Source of the DNA: Balneolaceae bacterium
Lineage (GTDB): Bacteria; Bacteroidota; Rhodothermia; Balneolales; Balneolaceae
NCBI GenBank assembly: GCA_020832415.1
Contig: JAFIES010000127.1
Coordinates: 1 to 64,000 of the forward strand
Length of the DNA stretch: 64,000 nucleotides
Reading direction: 5' to 3'
The position numbers and the translations under genes were made by a program. The notes under the pieces are model-generated. The model was given only the letters and a program-made list of their open reading frames with translations. It was not told the origin of the DNA and made no database searches. Every line of letters begins with the position of its first letter. Positions within the stretch are counted from its first letter, which is position 1. Of this stretch, positions 52,381 to 61,913 are shown one piece after another.

Positions 52381-52503
52381 CGTCATTTCGAGCAGAGCGG
52401 AACGAATGTGGAGCGGCGTCGAGAAGTCTTGATGAGTAGGCTTAAGCTAAGAGTTCTCGACAAGCTCGAACTGACGGGGTGGGAAAGGCTCGAACTGACG
52501 GGG
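52381..52503. repeat. Long imperfect palindromic repeat with duplicated tail
   Basis: CGTCATTTCGAGC (52381-52393) pairs with GCTCGAACTGACGGGG, present twice (52464-52479 and 52488-52503). Inner arms GTCGAGAA (52418-52425) and TTCTCGAC (52454-52461) pair too. It lies between the helicase stop and nfeD. Confidence 0.7.
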
Positions 52504-52527
52504 TTGAGTAGAATCCGAATTCCTGCT

Positions 52528-54453
52528 TCAACCAATCCGTTTGAGCAGCCTGCCTAAAAATTTCTCACCATACATCTTGTTGATATGATCCATATCCGCA
52601 ATTACCACAAGCTCTCTCTTACTTCTTGAAAATGCTACGTTCAGAAGGCGGGGCACACTCAGGCCGTTTTTATCTTCATCAAGCGGGCGAACGGAATAGT
52701 GCCGTATTCTGCCATGCTGCTGTTCACCGCTCATAACCGTATCAAAAATGATATAATCTTTTTCGCGCCCTTGGAACGTGTGAATCGTACCCACTTCCAC
52801 ATTTCGGATGCCTGCTTCATAAAGCCGGTTTCTTAAATCGTAAACCACACTTCTGAAGGGCACGATCACACCGACCTGTTCCATCAAAATACCGCGACCG
52901 GCCATATTCTTAAGCAGCCGCTCTATCACCTCCTGGTGCACACTGTTTACTGGCTTGAACCCTCTCTCTCCCTCTTTTTGGAGCAGATATGGTCCATATT
53001 TGGATGTATTGACCAGGTGAAATGCTCTATCGTTCAATGTTAAGGAACCCGTATCTTCAGTGGCTTTACCGGTCTTCAGGCGGCCTTCATAAAAAACCGT
53101 GCTGATAACATCTGCGAGGGATGATTCCAGCCGGTACTGCGTATCAAAAAAGGAGGTAAATCCGGGGTTTTCATCGTGCCAGGAGAAAAGGTCCTCACCC
53201 GTCTCTGCACCGGATACTGTGGTAAAAATATCTTTTTCCAGGAATTCACGAGCATCATGATCACTCGTTAGTGCGATTGGCGGCAGCTGCATGGGATCGC
53301 CCACTACAACCATATGCCACTTTGCATGAGCGGCCAAAACCATCAGATAAGGAAGATTTGCCATGGAGCTTTCATCCACAACTACAGCGTCGAAATCGAG
53401 ATCATGAAACAGATCGGATGTACACACTTTGGCAAGTGTAGTGGCCACAAGCTGTTTTTTCCAGAGCTCTTTTCTCTCATTAACATGGCTCAGCTCCTCC
53501 AGGCGATCTTCCAGGATTTCCAATCCGCCCGCATCCTTAATTTTCTGATCGATCAGCTTCAGCTCCAGTTCCTGATTGTTTGTTGGCTGTTTTCCATTCT
53601 TCAATCGTTTTTCAACAGCTCTCAGTGCTTTTTCGCGCCGGCTCAGCAGATCAACCCATTCGCCTGCCTCCTCTTTCTGTTTGGTTATGGCTGATTCAAT
53701 CTGGGCATCAAACAGGTGGTTTTCCAGCAGATCACTCTTCAGGGCGGCATCACCAAACCGGCTGATTTTATCCGGGCTGATGTTCACTCCTATCACGTTC
53801 ATTGCATGCAGAGAGCTGAGCAGCCCAACATCAACCGCGCGATTGGTGTTTGATGCAAACAGCACCTTTTTCCCATTATTCAGGTAGTTGGCTATGATGT
53901 ACCCCAATGTATCGGTTTTCCCCGTACCGGGCGGACCCCACACAAAGAGTGTCCGGCGAACCATCGCTTTTTCAATAGCATCACGCTGAGCTTCATTGCG
54001 CGAACCATCTTCTTTGATGCTCTCATCAAACGGTATTGCCGCATCTGATGGCTTAAAAAGACGCTCCAGTCTCTGCTCAACTCCATCATCCAGATCCTGA
54101 AGTTTCATGATTTCTGAAAGTGTGCGCTTCAGCACGAAATCATTTTCCCACTCCAGATGTATCGCTGAAATAGTGGATTCCAAATCTTCCGGGAATCGTA
54201 ACACTACTTCATTCTCTTCGAAAGAGACGGGGTGAATAGTGTATGATTTCTCCCCGAACGTAGCTTTTATCTCCTCCGCAAAACGTATAGAGGGCTGATG
54301 ACAATCAAATTTGTAGTCATAAGAATCTGCCGGAGCCGTTTTCGTTTTTATACCATTAAAGAGTATTTCTGTGGATGGTTTTTCCCGAACCGTTTCTATT
54401 TCCGATTCGAGCGCAACGGCTGCCTGATGAAGTAGTTTTTTTATGGATTTCAT
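52528..54453 (-). CDS. Superfamily I DNA/RNA helicase (AAA_11/AAA_12, IGHMBP2-like)
   Basis: A 641-residue SF1 helicase. Motif I GPPGTGKTDTLG (~172), Ia LFASNTNRAVD, II VVVDESSMANLPYL, III VVVGDPMQLPPI, IV FDTQYRLESSLADVIS, V VEVGTIHTFQGREKD and VI LLNVAFSRSKREL are all present. Between Ia and II is a coiled insert (~270-340). Related proteins unwind DNA or RNA in repair and translation; the exact role is unknown. Confidence 0.92.
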   Translation of the reverse strand: MKSIKKLLHQAAVALESEIETVREKPSTEILFNGIKTKTAPADSYDYKFDCHQPSIRFAEEIKATFGEKSYTIHPVSFEENEVVLRFPEDLESTISAIHLEWENDFVLKRTLSEIMKLQDLDDGVEQRLERLFKPSDAAIPFDESIKEDGSRNEAQRDAIEKAMVRRTLFVWGPPGTGKTDTLGYIIANYLNNGKKVLFASNTNRAVDVGLLSSLHAMNVIGVNISPDKISRFGDAALKSDLLENHLFDAQIESAITKQKEEAGEWVDLLSRREKALRAVEKRLKNGKQPTNNQELELKLIDQKIKDAGGLEILEDRLEELSHVNERKELWKKQLVATTLAKVCTSDLFHDLDFDAVVVDESSMANLPYLMVLAAHAKWHMVVVGDPMQLPPIALTSDHDAREFLEKDIFTTVSGAETGEDLFSWHDENPGFTSFFDTQYRLESSLADVISTVFYEGRLKTGKATEDTGSLTLNDRAFHLVNTSKYGPYLLQKEGERGFKPVNSVHQEVIERLLKNMAGRGILMEQVGVIVPFRSVVYDLRNRLYEAGIRNVEVGTIHTFQGREKDYIIFDTVMSGEQQHGRIRHYSVRPLDEDKNGLSVPRLLNVAFSRSKRELVVIADMDHINKMYGEKFLGRLLKRIG

Positions 54454-54466
54454 ATCGGCTTAAGGT

Positions 54467-54494
54467 AAAAGTGAAAAGTGAAAAGTGAAAAGTG
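54467..54494. repeat. Short tandem repeat AAAAGTG x4
   Basis: Four perfect 7-bp units 15 bp upstream of the helicase start codon (minus-strand gene), so the copy number could affect its expression. Confidence 0.7.
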
Positions 54495-54577
54495 AATTTA
54501 CTTTATCGAACTACGATTTATGTTCACTCATATGAATCTGATGTATAAGGCACAAACAGGGTGTTTTAGCCAGTTTG

Positions 54578-54613
54578 TTTCATGTCTCACTTTTGCCGTT
54601 TGCCTTTTCACTT
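54578..54613 (-). repeat. GTGAAAC-type dispersed repeat, second copy
   Basis: The minus strand reads AGTGAAAAGGCAAACGGC, then AAAAGTGAGACATGAAAC. It is related to 48748-48776 and to the AAAAGTG units nearby, and lies at the end of the GntR gene. Confidence 0.5.
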
Positions 54614-54617
54614 CTGC

Positions 54618-55547
54618 CTACTGATCCCACAGCTCCGAGCGAATCATATCAGCACTTTTCTCTGAAATAATGTACTCCAGCTTGATGCGGTTTTTTTCGG
54701 GTATTTTTGCTTCAACAAGGCGGGCACTTGCAGGGGTGTACACAATGAGATCGGTATTTCGTACAAAGAGCGGAAGTGATTTTCCATATGTAGCGCCGGC
54801 AACGAACGCTCCTTCAAATTTCATCAGGGTTTTTAGCTCATTGATGATTTTAGGAATCGAATCTTCTTCTGCGGTTACAAGACCAATAGCTTCAATACCT
54901 GCACGATCCATAATGGAGAGAAGTACATCCGCGTCGTAATGAAAAACCACCGGCATGATACGGATGGAATCGCTCAAATTTCGGAATTCATTAACCAGGT
55001 GAATGGGAACAAAAAGAGCTTCAAAGTTTACTGCGGTATCATAATCTCCCGATTTGAGAGTTGAGCTTTTTACTCCAATCTGATTTTTTATTGAATCGGA
55101 TAAAATTTTTGCCAGCTCAACGGTCTCACCAATAGTGGCAATACTTTGAATACGATCTGGCCACTCCATAAAGTTGATCTGTTCTTCAAATATCGCCTCA
55201 ATTTCAGCTTCATCAAGTCCAAAGCCTATCAACTCTTCAAGAAGCAGTTGCATTCTTTCTGCTCCCAATTCTAAACGCTCTGTTTTATCAAGAGCAGAGC
55301 TTTGGCGTTTCACAATAAATCCGCGGCCCTGTTCACTCTCTATCATGCCCTCGCCAACCAGCTGATGATACGCTTTTCTTACGGTGTGAAAGCTCGCGCC
55401 AAGCTGTTTTCCAAGAACTCTTGTGGATGGCAATTGCTCACCAACCTGAAACTGTTTCGTGGAGATCATCAGGCGGATACGATCGGCAATATGTTTTGCT
55501 GAATGCTGCATAGAGATGAAGGTAGTCAGCCGGTTCAGAAAACCCAA
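54618..55547 (-). CDS. GntR-family transcriptional regulator
   Basis: A 309-residue regulator with an N-terminal GntR winged helix (RIRLMISTKQFQVGEQLPST, RVLGKQLGASFHTVRKAYHQL, GRGFIV). The C-terminal ~220 residues are a type 1 periplasmic-binding-protein-like or otherwise unassigned effector domain, not an aminotransferase. Met13 (base 55511, MQHSAKHIADRI) is an equally likely start. The target is unknown; the neighbours do not suggest one. Confidence 0.85.
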   Translation of the reverse strand: MGFLNRLTTFISMQHSAKHIADRIRLMISTKQFQVGEQLPSTRVLGKQLGASFHTVRKAYHQLVGEGMIESEQGRGFIVKRQSSALDKTERLELGAERMQLLLEELIGFGLDEAEIEAIFEEQINFMEWPDRIQSIATIGETVELAKILSDSIKNQIGVKSSTLKSGDYDTAVNFEALFVPIHLVNEFRNLSDSIRIMPVVFHYDADVLLSIMDRAGIEAIGLVTAEEDSIPKIINELKTLMKFEGAFVAGATYGKSLPLFVRNTDLIVYTPASARLVEAKIPEKNRIKLEYIISEKSADMIRSELWDQ

Positions 55548-56239
55548 ACATGGAAATGTATATCATAAAAATATGATGACTGATAGCGAACCTGTAGTAG
55601 CTTTTATTATTTCCTAAAGCTTTCCCATCAACCCCTCGACTGATTTGCCGGGATTTATGCGGTTCCGCGCCTCGGGATTTCTTTTTTGTTCTGATTGTAC
55701 CTCGGGTTGCGCTCCATCATCCATGCGTTGCATGTGTGATTCTCGCTTCACCCGAGGCTACAATATCGGTCACCCCTAAAGGGGTTTGAGCTTTTTGGCT
55801 TTTCAGGAAAAGAGATCGAAATGGAAATTACTACTATGGCCCCACAGAAAGAAGGCCCAAGCGAGATACTTCGGCAAGCACAGTAGTGGCTCCTTGCGCC
55901 ATTTGAAAATCATAAGATTCTTGTATTGCAGTAATCCCCTAAATCTTCGCTCAACTCATAATCGACTCCGAAAGGAGTCAAATGTTTGTAGCCGGGGCAA
56001 GATTGGATTATAAACGCACAGTATATTATCCCAATCGCAGCCCTGGATAAACGAAACATCTAAGAAATATCCCGAGGTAAGCATGCAGGAAAAGCAACCG
56101 GTAAAATCGAAGGGAGTGGGCACAAGATCAGAAACGGGTACATCAAGCTTAGATTTGGTTGGATAACGAAGCCACAAACATGAATCCTGAAACAGCAAAC
56201 AGAGCTAATTAAGAACACCCAAACAGGCAAAATTTTATC
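55548..56239. repeat. Cluster of REP-like palindromes in a gene-free region
   Basis: Three hairpins stand out: CCTCGGGT/ACCCGAGG (55700-55707 / 55750-55757) with an inner CATGCgttGCATG, ACCCCTAAAGGGGT (55772-55785), and GACTCC-gaaa-GGAGTC (55964-55979) followed by AATGTTTGTAGCCGGGGC. The last motif is typical of REP elements spread by IS200-like (RAYT) enzymes in Bacteroidota. Short open frames between them show no gene-like features. Confidence 0.6.
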
Positions 56240-56288
56240 AAAAAAAAACCTGCGAGCTTTTGGATTGCTCCAAATTGCCCGCAGGTTT
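56240..56288 (-). terminator. Terminator of the isomerase-like gene
   Basis: On the minus strand AAACCTGCG (56288-56280) pairs with CGCAGGTTT (56254-56246), with an inner TTTGGA/TCCAAA stem, followed by a T-run. Confidence 0.85.
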
Positions 56289-56325
56289 ATAAGATGTAGA
56301 TAATACTCCTTTATAGTTATAGTAA

Positions 56326-57201
56326 TTAGCCTCTTCTGATCACTTCGAGGCTTCTCATATACTCCGCATTGTCGCGAACAGCATCTAAAGGATTGGTTCC
56401 TGTATATGCTTCCTGCTCAACCAACAGATATTGCATTCCGTTTTCTTTTGCTTCTGCAAGAACTGTTGGGAAATCAATTGTTCCGGTTCCAAGAGTTACA
56501 GATTCTGTTTCACCATCTACAGTGGCCAGATCTTTAATGTGGCACGAAGTGAATCTGTTGGGGTATCTTCTAACCCAATCAATCGGATCGTGCTGTCCCG
56601 CAACTACCCAGTAGATATCCATCTGGTATTCTACAAGATTGGAATCCGTTTCATCCATCAGAACTTCCTGTGGAATTTCTCCTTCCAGCTCTTCGAATGT
56701 GTACGCATGGTTGTGATAGGCAAATTTAACACCTGCATTGTTGGCGATCTCGCCAAAGCGGTTAAAGTTCTCTGCCATCTCTTTGTACGCATCGATCGAC
56801 TCTTGCGGGCCAATCCACGGGCAAACGATGTACGGTACGCCAATCTCAGCAAGCTGCTCTACTTTTCGCTCATAATCCTGAAATACATTGGCATGAGTAG
56901 AGACCATGGTTAATCCGAGATCATCCAGAAAACTCTTGAATGCGGTATTTCCCATTCCCCAGAAAATCCCGAGCTGTCCTTCATAGCTTTCAATTTGCTT
57001 GTATCCAAAATCGGCAACCTGGCTGATTACGCCTTCAGGATCATCACCGATTACATGGCGGAGTGTATAGAGCTGTACTCCAAATGGGTTGTATTCTTCA
57101 CCTGCAGGAGCGCATGATTTTAAAAATGGTATGCTTCCCAAAGCAAGGCCTGAAGCCAGTGCTCCTGATGTTTTTAAAAAAGAACGACGAGAGTGTTTCA
57201 T
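56326..57201 (-). CDS. Tat-exported sugar phosphate isomerase/epimerase-like protein
   Basis: 291 residues. The Tat signal SRRSFLKTSG is followed by a hydrophobic run ending at SCAPAG, where Cys could be lipidated. The TIM-barrel part has FGVQLYTLRHVIGDD, KFAYHNHAYTF, VEYQMDIYWVVAGQ and SCHIKDLATV. It parallels the exported protein at 36234-37103 step by step, so the two are paralogues. Substrate unknown; probably a sugar-derived compound in the periplasm. Confidence 0.88.
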   Translation of the reverse strand: MKHSRRSFLKTSGALASGLALGSIPFLKSCAPAGEEYNPFGVQLYTLRHVIGDDPEGVISQVADFGYKQIESYEGQLGIFWGMGNTAFKSFLDDLGLTMVSTHANVFQDYERKVEQLAEIGVPYIVCPWIGPQESIDAYKEMAENFNRFGEIANNAGVKFAYHNHAYTFEELEGEIPQEVLMDETDSNLVEYQMDIYWVVAGQHDPIDWVRRYPNRFTSCHIKDLATVDGETESVTLGTGTIDFPTVLAEAKENGMQYLLVEQEAYTGTNPLDAVRDNAEYMRSLEVIRRG

Positions 57202-57389
57202 AATGATGGTGTTTTGATTAACTGTTTAGCATTAAAATGTAGAATTATCCCCTTAAAATGCTCTTTTACATACTAAGCATCAAATTAGTTTACCTAACTA
57301 ATTCTATTACTGCAATAATAGATTTCAAAGTTTTACGTAAACATGCCGCACTAAGCGTATTTATAGATTTTTGCAAAGAGTGATTTCGG

Positions 57390-60059
57390 TTAGTTTTTCA
57401 CCAACCGTTTCAGTTCACTCATTAAAAGCAGGGCTTCAATAGGGGTCATTCGTTCAGGATCGCACGCTTCCAGTTTATTCAGTACGGTTTCAACATTTGG
57501 ATCCATATGGGTATCAAAAAGGGTCATTTGCGGAAGTTGTTCCTGGCTTTCGATCTGTTGTACCGCTTTTCGCGCTGCATCTTTTTTGGAAGCGGTCTGT
57601 TGAATGGTTCCATTCCCGTCATGACTCACATCCAGCGTATGACTCTCCAGATTTGCCAGAATCTCTTTCGCACGATTGATTACAACCCGGGGCAAACCCG
57701 CCATATTGGCTACCTGTATACCATAACTATGATCGGCACCACCGCGAACCATTTTTCGTAAAAAGATCACTTTGCCGTTGTGCTCTTTCACCTGCACATT
57801 AAAGTTCTTGATGCGATCGTACCGGCTTTCCAATTCATTCAGCTCGTGATAATGTGTGGCAAACAGCGTTTTGGCTGCCACTTCCGGCTGGTTATGCAGA
57901 TATTCAGAAAGTGCCCATGCAATGCTCAGGCCGTCGAACGTGCTTGTTCCCCGCCCAACTTCATCGAGCAGAATGAGCGATTTTGGAGTGGCGTTATTCA
58001 GGATGTTTGCGGCTTCGTTCATCTCAACCAGGAACGTACTTTCTCCGGCAGCCAGATTATCGGATGCCCCCACACGCGTAAAAATTTTATCTACCATTCC
58101 GATGGTTGCTTTTTCAGCCGGAACAAACGACCCCAGCTGAGCCATCAGCACAAGCAGGCCGGTTTGCCTCAGAATGATACTCTTTCCGGCCATGTTCGGC
58201 CCGGTGATGATCAATATCTGATGTTCGCTGTTGTCCAGATAGATATCATTCGGGATGAAGGGCTCTCCGGCTGCCAACGTTTTTTCTACCACCGGATGAC
58301 GCCCTTTTTTCACATCAATGATATCACCGGTGTTGATTTCAGGGCGAACATAATTATTGCGGAATGCAACCTCAGCAAAACTCTGGATGCAATCGAGCTC
58401 TGCAAGTGCCTGGGCAATTTGTTGTACATCATCAGCAAATTCAGCAATATAGAGGCGAAGTTCTTCGAACAGTTCTCCTTCCAGCATTTTGCTTTTATCC
58501 TCTGCTGAAAGAACTTTCTCCTCTACCTCTTTCAGTTCTGGCGTAATGTATCTCTCGGAGTTCACGAGTGTTTGTTTTCTGATGAAATGCTCGGGCACTT
58601 TGTTTTTATGGGTGTTTGTCACTTCGATGTAGTACCCAAATACTTTGTTGTACCCGATTTTTAGCGATGGTATGCCCGACTCTTTCGCAAGCTGATCTTT
58701 TATTCGGGCGATGTACTTCTTACCGTCCCGCGCTATTTCCCGAAGTTCATCGAGATCGCTGTTAAATCCATCTGCAATCATACCACCATCGCGAATGGAG
58801 GCCGGTGGTTCTTCTACGAGAGCTGCAGATATCCGCTCCTGAACATCGAGTAAGAGCTTCAGTTTATCATTCAGCCTTGATATCAGAGAACTGTCGGCAT
58901 TGTTAATCTGAATTTTTACCCGCGGTATTTGTGCCAGTGAAAGCTGCAGCTGTTTAAGATCGCGGGCATTTGTTCGCCCAACACTGATCCGGCTGATCAA
59001 TCGTTCGATATCGCCAATTTGATCCATTTCATCGCGAAGTTCATTTCGTCTGTCGTGATGTTGAAACAGCCAGTTTACCGCATCGAGCCGCTCTTCAATC
59101 TGTTTTACTTTTTTCAGCGGCCTCATGATCCATTTTCTCAGCAACCGCCCGCCCATAGCCGTAACCGTATCGTCCATAATAGATACGAGTGTTCCCTCCG
59201 TACCGCCTTCCTGCATGGATGCCGTTAGCTCAAGATTGCGTTTTGTGGAACCATCCAGTGCCATGTAATCAGCACTTTCATACGCATAGAGCCTGCGCAG
59301 GTGAGCCAGGGATGATTTCTGCGTCTCCTGCATATAATGGAGAAGCGTGCCGGCAGCAGTGTGTGCTATTTCGAGCTCTTCAACGCCAAACCCTTTCAGC
59401 GAATGGGTTTTAAAATGGTCGGTTAGCAATTTATATCCGTAATCTCCTTCATAAACCCAGTCATCTATAAATGTGATGTTGTAAGCTGAGAGATAATCAG
59501 GCAGATTGTTTTTAAACTTTTTTTGCAGAAGAATCTCCGATGGCTGCAGCGCCTGAAGAAGCGAATCGGTTTCTGTTTTGGAAATCTGGCTGAGGGCAAA
59601 CTCCCCTGTTGAGATGTCGGAAAATGCAAAACCGGCTGTTCCACCTGCCCAAAATATCGAGGCGATGTAATTGTTCCGCTTATGCTCCAACAGCTTTTCA
59701 GACATGGTAACACCGGGTGTGGTAATCTCTGTTACCTCCCTGTTTACAATCTTCTTGCCCGCTTTTTTTGCTTCTTCCGGATTTTCCGTCTGCTCGCAAA
59801 TAGCAACTCTGAACCCTCGTTTTACCAATTTTGGCAGGTAAGTATCGAGTGAGTGATATGGAAATCCGGCCAGTGGCGTTTGGTCGCCACCATTGTTTCT
59901 TTTGGTTAGGGTAATTCCAAGCTCACTGCTAATCAGAATTGCATCATCGGAGAAAGTTTCATAGAAATCTCCAACCCGAAACAATAAAATTGTGCCGGGG
60001 TGTTTCTCTTTAATATCAAAATATTGCCGCATCAGCGGTGTCTGCTTTTTTTTACTCAT
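57390..60059 (-). CDS. mutS: DNA mismatch repair protein MutS
   Basis: An 889-residue MutS. The mismatch-binding N-domain has the Phe-x-Glu motif in FRVGDFYETFSDDA. The connector, lever and clamp follow, then the ATPase with Walker A GPNMAGKS (~618), Walker B LILLDEVGRGTSTFDG and ATHYHELNEL. The C-terminal ~80 residues end in the tetramer-type MTPIEALLLMSELK helix. It recognises mismatches and starts repair with MutL, which is not in the window. Confidence 0.97.
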   Translation of the reverse strand: MSKKKQTPLMRQYFDIKEKHPGTILLFRVGDFYETFSDDAILISSELGITLTKRNNGGDQTPLAGFPYHSLDTYLPKLVKRGFRVAICEQTENPEEAKKAGKKIVNREVTEITTPGVTMSEKLLEHKRNNYIASIFWAGGTAGFAFSDISTGEFALSQISKTETDSLLQALQPSEILLQKKFKNNLPDYLSAYNITFIDDWVYEGDYGYKLLTDHFKTHSLKGFGVEELEIAHTAAGTLLHYMQETQKSSLAHLRRLYAYESADYMALDGSTKRNLELTASMQEGGTEGTLVSIMDDTVTAMGGRLLRKWIMRPLKKVKQIEERLDAVNWLFQHHDRRNELRDEMDQIGDIERLISRISVGRTNARDLKQLQLSLAQIPRVKIQINNADSSLISRLNDKLKLLLDVQERISAALVEEPPASIRDGGMIADGFNSDLDELREIARDGKKYIARIKDQLAKESGIPSLKIGYNKVFGYYIEVTNTHKNKVPEHFIRKQTLVNSERYITPELKEVEEKVLSAEDKSKMLEGELFEELRLYIAEFADDVQQIAQALAELDCIQSFAEVAFRNNYVRPEINTGDIIDVKKGRHPVVEKTLAAGEPFIPNDIYLDNSEHQILIITGPNMAGKSIILRQTGLLVLMAQLGSFVPAEKATIGMVDKIFTRVGASDNLAAGESTFLVEMNEAANILNNATPKSLILLDEVGRGTSTFDGLSIAWALSEYLHNQPEVAAKTLFATHYHELNELESRYDRIKNFNVQVKEHNGKVIFLRKMVRGGADHSYGIQVANMAGLPRVVINRAKEILANLESHTLDVSHDGNGTIQQTASKKDAARKAVQQIESQEQLPQMTLFDTHMDPNVETVLNKLEACDPERMTPIEALLLMSELKRLVKN

Positions 60060-60101
60060 AGCGGACAGTCATCATCAAATTAAAATTCATTGCTTTTAAG
60101 C

Positions 60102-60839
60102 TCACTCATCATCAGAATGGAAAACATACAAATAGGGCGCCCTGTGTGAGCCTCCGGTCTTCTTTTTCCCGATTCTCTTCAACAAACCGGAGTTCAGCAT
60201 TTTTCTGTGGAAACCGGTGCGGTTCAATTCCTCACCGAGAATGGTTTCGTGCAATTTTTGAATATCACCCATTGTAAACTGGTCCTGCAGTAAATTTGCA
60301 CCAATAAATTTTCGATCAACGTTATAGCGTAACGTTTCCAGGGCTTTTTCGACGATTGACTGATGATCTTGCATCAGTTCGGGCACTTCATCAATATCGT
60401 ACCAGGAACAGCTATCTGAGAAAAAATCGGGTTTAGGTTCGGCGCGCGTGTAATTTATAAGCGCGTAGTATCCAATGGAGATAAATCGCTGGAGCATCCA
60501 GTGGCTTTCATCAAATTCAATATCATTGGCCTGCATCACCTGTTTCATTGCATTGGGGTTGGCGCGATACTTATTGCCAAATGTGTAGAACTGATTTAAA
60601 AAAATATCCTTCAAGCCGGTTCTTTCAAAAAGAACCCTGTGTGCAGCCTCATCAGTATCTTCATTTTTTTTGATAAAACCACCGGGAAGGGAGTATAAAT
60701 TGGTCTTCTTGAATTTTGAGACAAGAATTTTGAGCTCCCTTTCATGATACCCGAAAATAACGCAATCAACCGATAATCCCGGCATAAACCGGGAACCATC
60801 CATTGCATCAGCTGCCGATATTTCTTCACTTTTAAGCAT
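60102..60839 (-). CDS. Nudix-domain regulator, NrtR-like
   Basis: A 245-residue protein: N-terminal Nudix fold (~20-165) and C-terminal winged-helix DNA-binding domain (~170-245, FTMGDIQKLHETILGEEL, then FHRKMLNSGLLK). The Nudix box keeps G54-x5-E60 and R68 but reads RVLFERTGL where REUxEExGU is expected, so two catalytic Glu are lost. Such degenerate boxes are typical of NrtR-type repressors that sense ADP-ribose-like ligands and control NAD or pentose genes. Its targets are not evident here. Confidence 0.85.
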   Translation of the reverse strand: MLKSEEISAADAMDGSRFMPGLSVDCVIFGYHERELKILVSKFKKTNLYSLPGGFIKKNEDTDEAAHRVLFERTGLKDIFLNQFYTFGNKYRANPNAMKQVMQANDIEFDESHWMLQRFISIGYYALINYTRAEPKPDFFSDSCSWYDIDEVPELMQDHQSIVEKALETLRYNVDRKFIGANLLQDQFTMGDIQKLHETILGEELNRTGFHRKMLNSGLLKRIGKKKTGGSHRAPYLYVFHSDDE

Positions 60840-60985
60840 GGTTGCAATATAAATATTTGATAAGAGCTTTCCCTACCGCCAATTGTCTAAATCGGGAAAA
60901 TATTCTTTAAACCGATCGAATTTGATCTGACTTAGCCATCACCTCTTTTGGGATTATTGGCAGATCAGGCTATTTTCAAAAGAGC

Positions 60986-61909
60986 ATGGCAGAGAATGAA
61001 ATAAATAGTCACACACTTTTTGGGCGTAAAGTACTCGCATTGCTTCGTGAAAAAGATCTCTTTTTTAATGCGTCAGCCATTACGTTTAACCTGTTCATTT
61101 GCGCCATTCCCTTTACGCTGATCTTAATTTCCATACTCGGTTACATATTATCAACCGAAGCTGCATTCAATGAGCTGATACGATACGGCAGAGAACTCTT
61201 CCCCGCTTTCACTTTTGAATCTCAAAGCGGTGATATTTTTGAGGGCGCTGTTACAATCGAAGCACTTATAGAGCCACTGGTAGGCGTGAGACAGGTTTTT
61301 GGAATTGCCGGTCTGATTATTCTCATGGTGTTTTCTCAGGGACTTTTCCACACATTGAAACATGTTCTTTTTAAAGTATTCGATATTCAGGATCGCAAAA
61401 GCCCAACGATGGAGCTTGTATATAACTTTTTTGCCTTTGGTATTGTAGGAGGAGTCTTCATCTTTTTTACGATGTCAATTTCATTCATATCCTTCTTCTC
61501 ATTTGATCAGTACAGCATTCCCTATACAGATATTGTTATTGAGCTTTCCTGGTTATCTGATTGGCTTACGGGATTTATTCCAACGCTCTTCACATTTATC
61601 CTGTTTTTTGCGATCTACCGATACATCAGTGAAAAACGGCTAAATAACCGTGTGGCTCTCATTGCTGCAGGATCCTATACCATTCTATTTGAACTTGCAA
61701 AATATGGAGTTAGCATCTATCTGGAATATGCATTTACAGCTTATCAGTTTTTCTATCAGGGATATGCAGCTCTCATAATTTTGAGCATCTGGGCGTTTTA
61801 TTCAGCATTTTTGTTTGTTTTCACATCTGTGCTGGCAAGAGCTTACCAGGATGTATTTCTGGAGCAGACACCCGCTATAGAAAAAAATCCTTATACCGCC
61901 ATCTCCTGA
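60986..61909 (+). CDS. YihY/BrkB family membrane protein
   Basis: 307 residues with six membrane helices and the family marks FFNASAITFNLFICAIPFTL near the start and YQGYAALIILSIWAFYSAFL near the end. Once mis-called ribonuclease BN; function unknown, possibly transport. Its stop lies 4 bp before the glycosylase gene. Confidence 0.9.
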   Translation: MAENEINSHTLFGRKVLALLREKDLFFNASAITFNLFICAIPFTLILISILGYILSTEAAFNELIRYGRELFPAFTFESQSGDIFEGAVTIEALIEPLVGVRQVFGIAGLIILMVFSQGLFHTLKHVLFKVFDIQDRKSPTMELVYNFFAFGIVGGVFIFFTMSISFISFFSFDQYSIPYTDIVIELSWLSDWLTGFIPTLFTFILFFAIYRYISEKRLNNRVALIAAGSYTILFELAKYGVSIYLEYAFTAYQFFYQGYAALIILSIWAFYSAFLFVFTSVLARAYQDVFLEQTPAIEKNPYTAIS

Positions 61910-61913
61910 TGTA

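Noticed and set aside
55786..56013. 75-codon ORF in the REP cluster
   Set aside because: It runs across a hairpin repeat and has no ribosome binding site or family resemblance.
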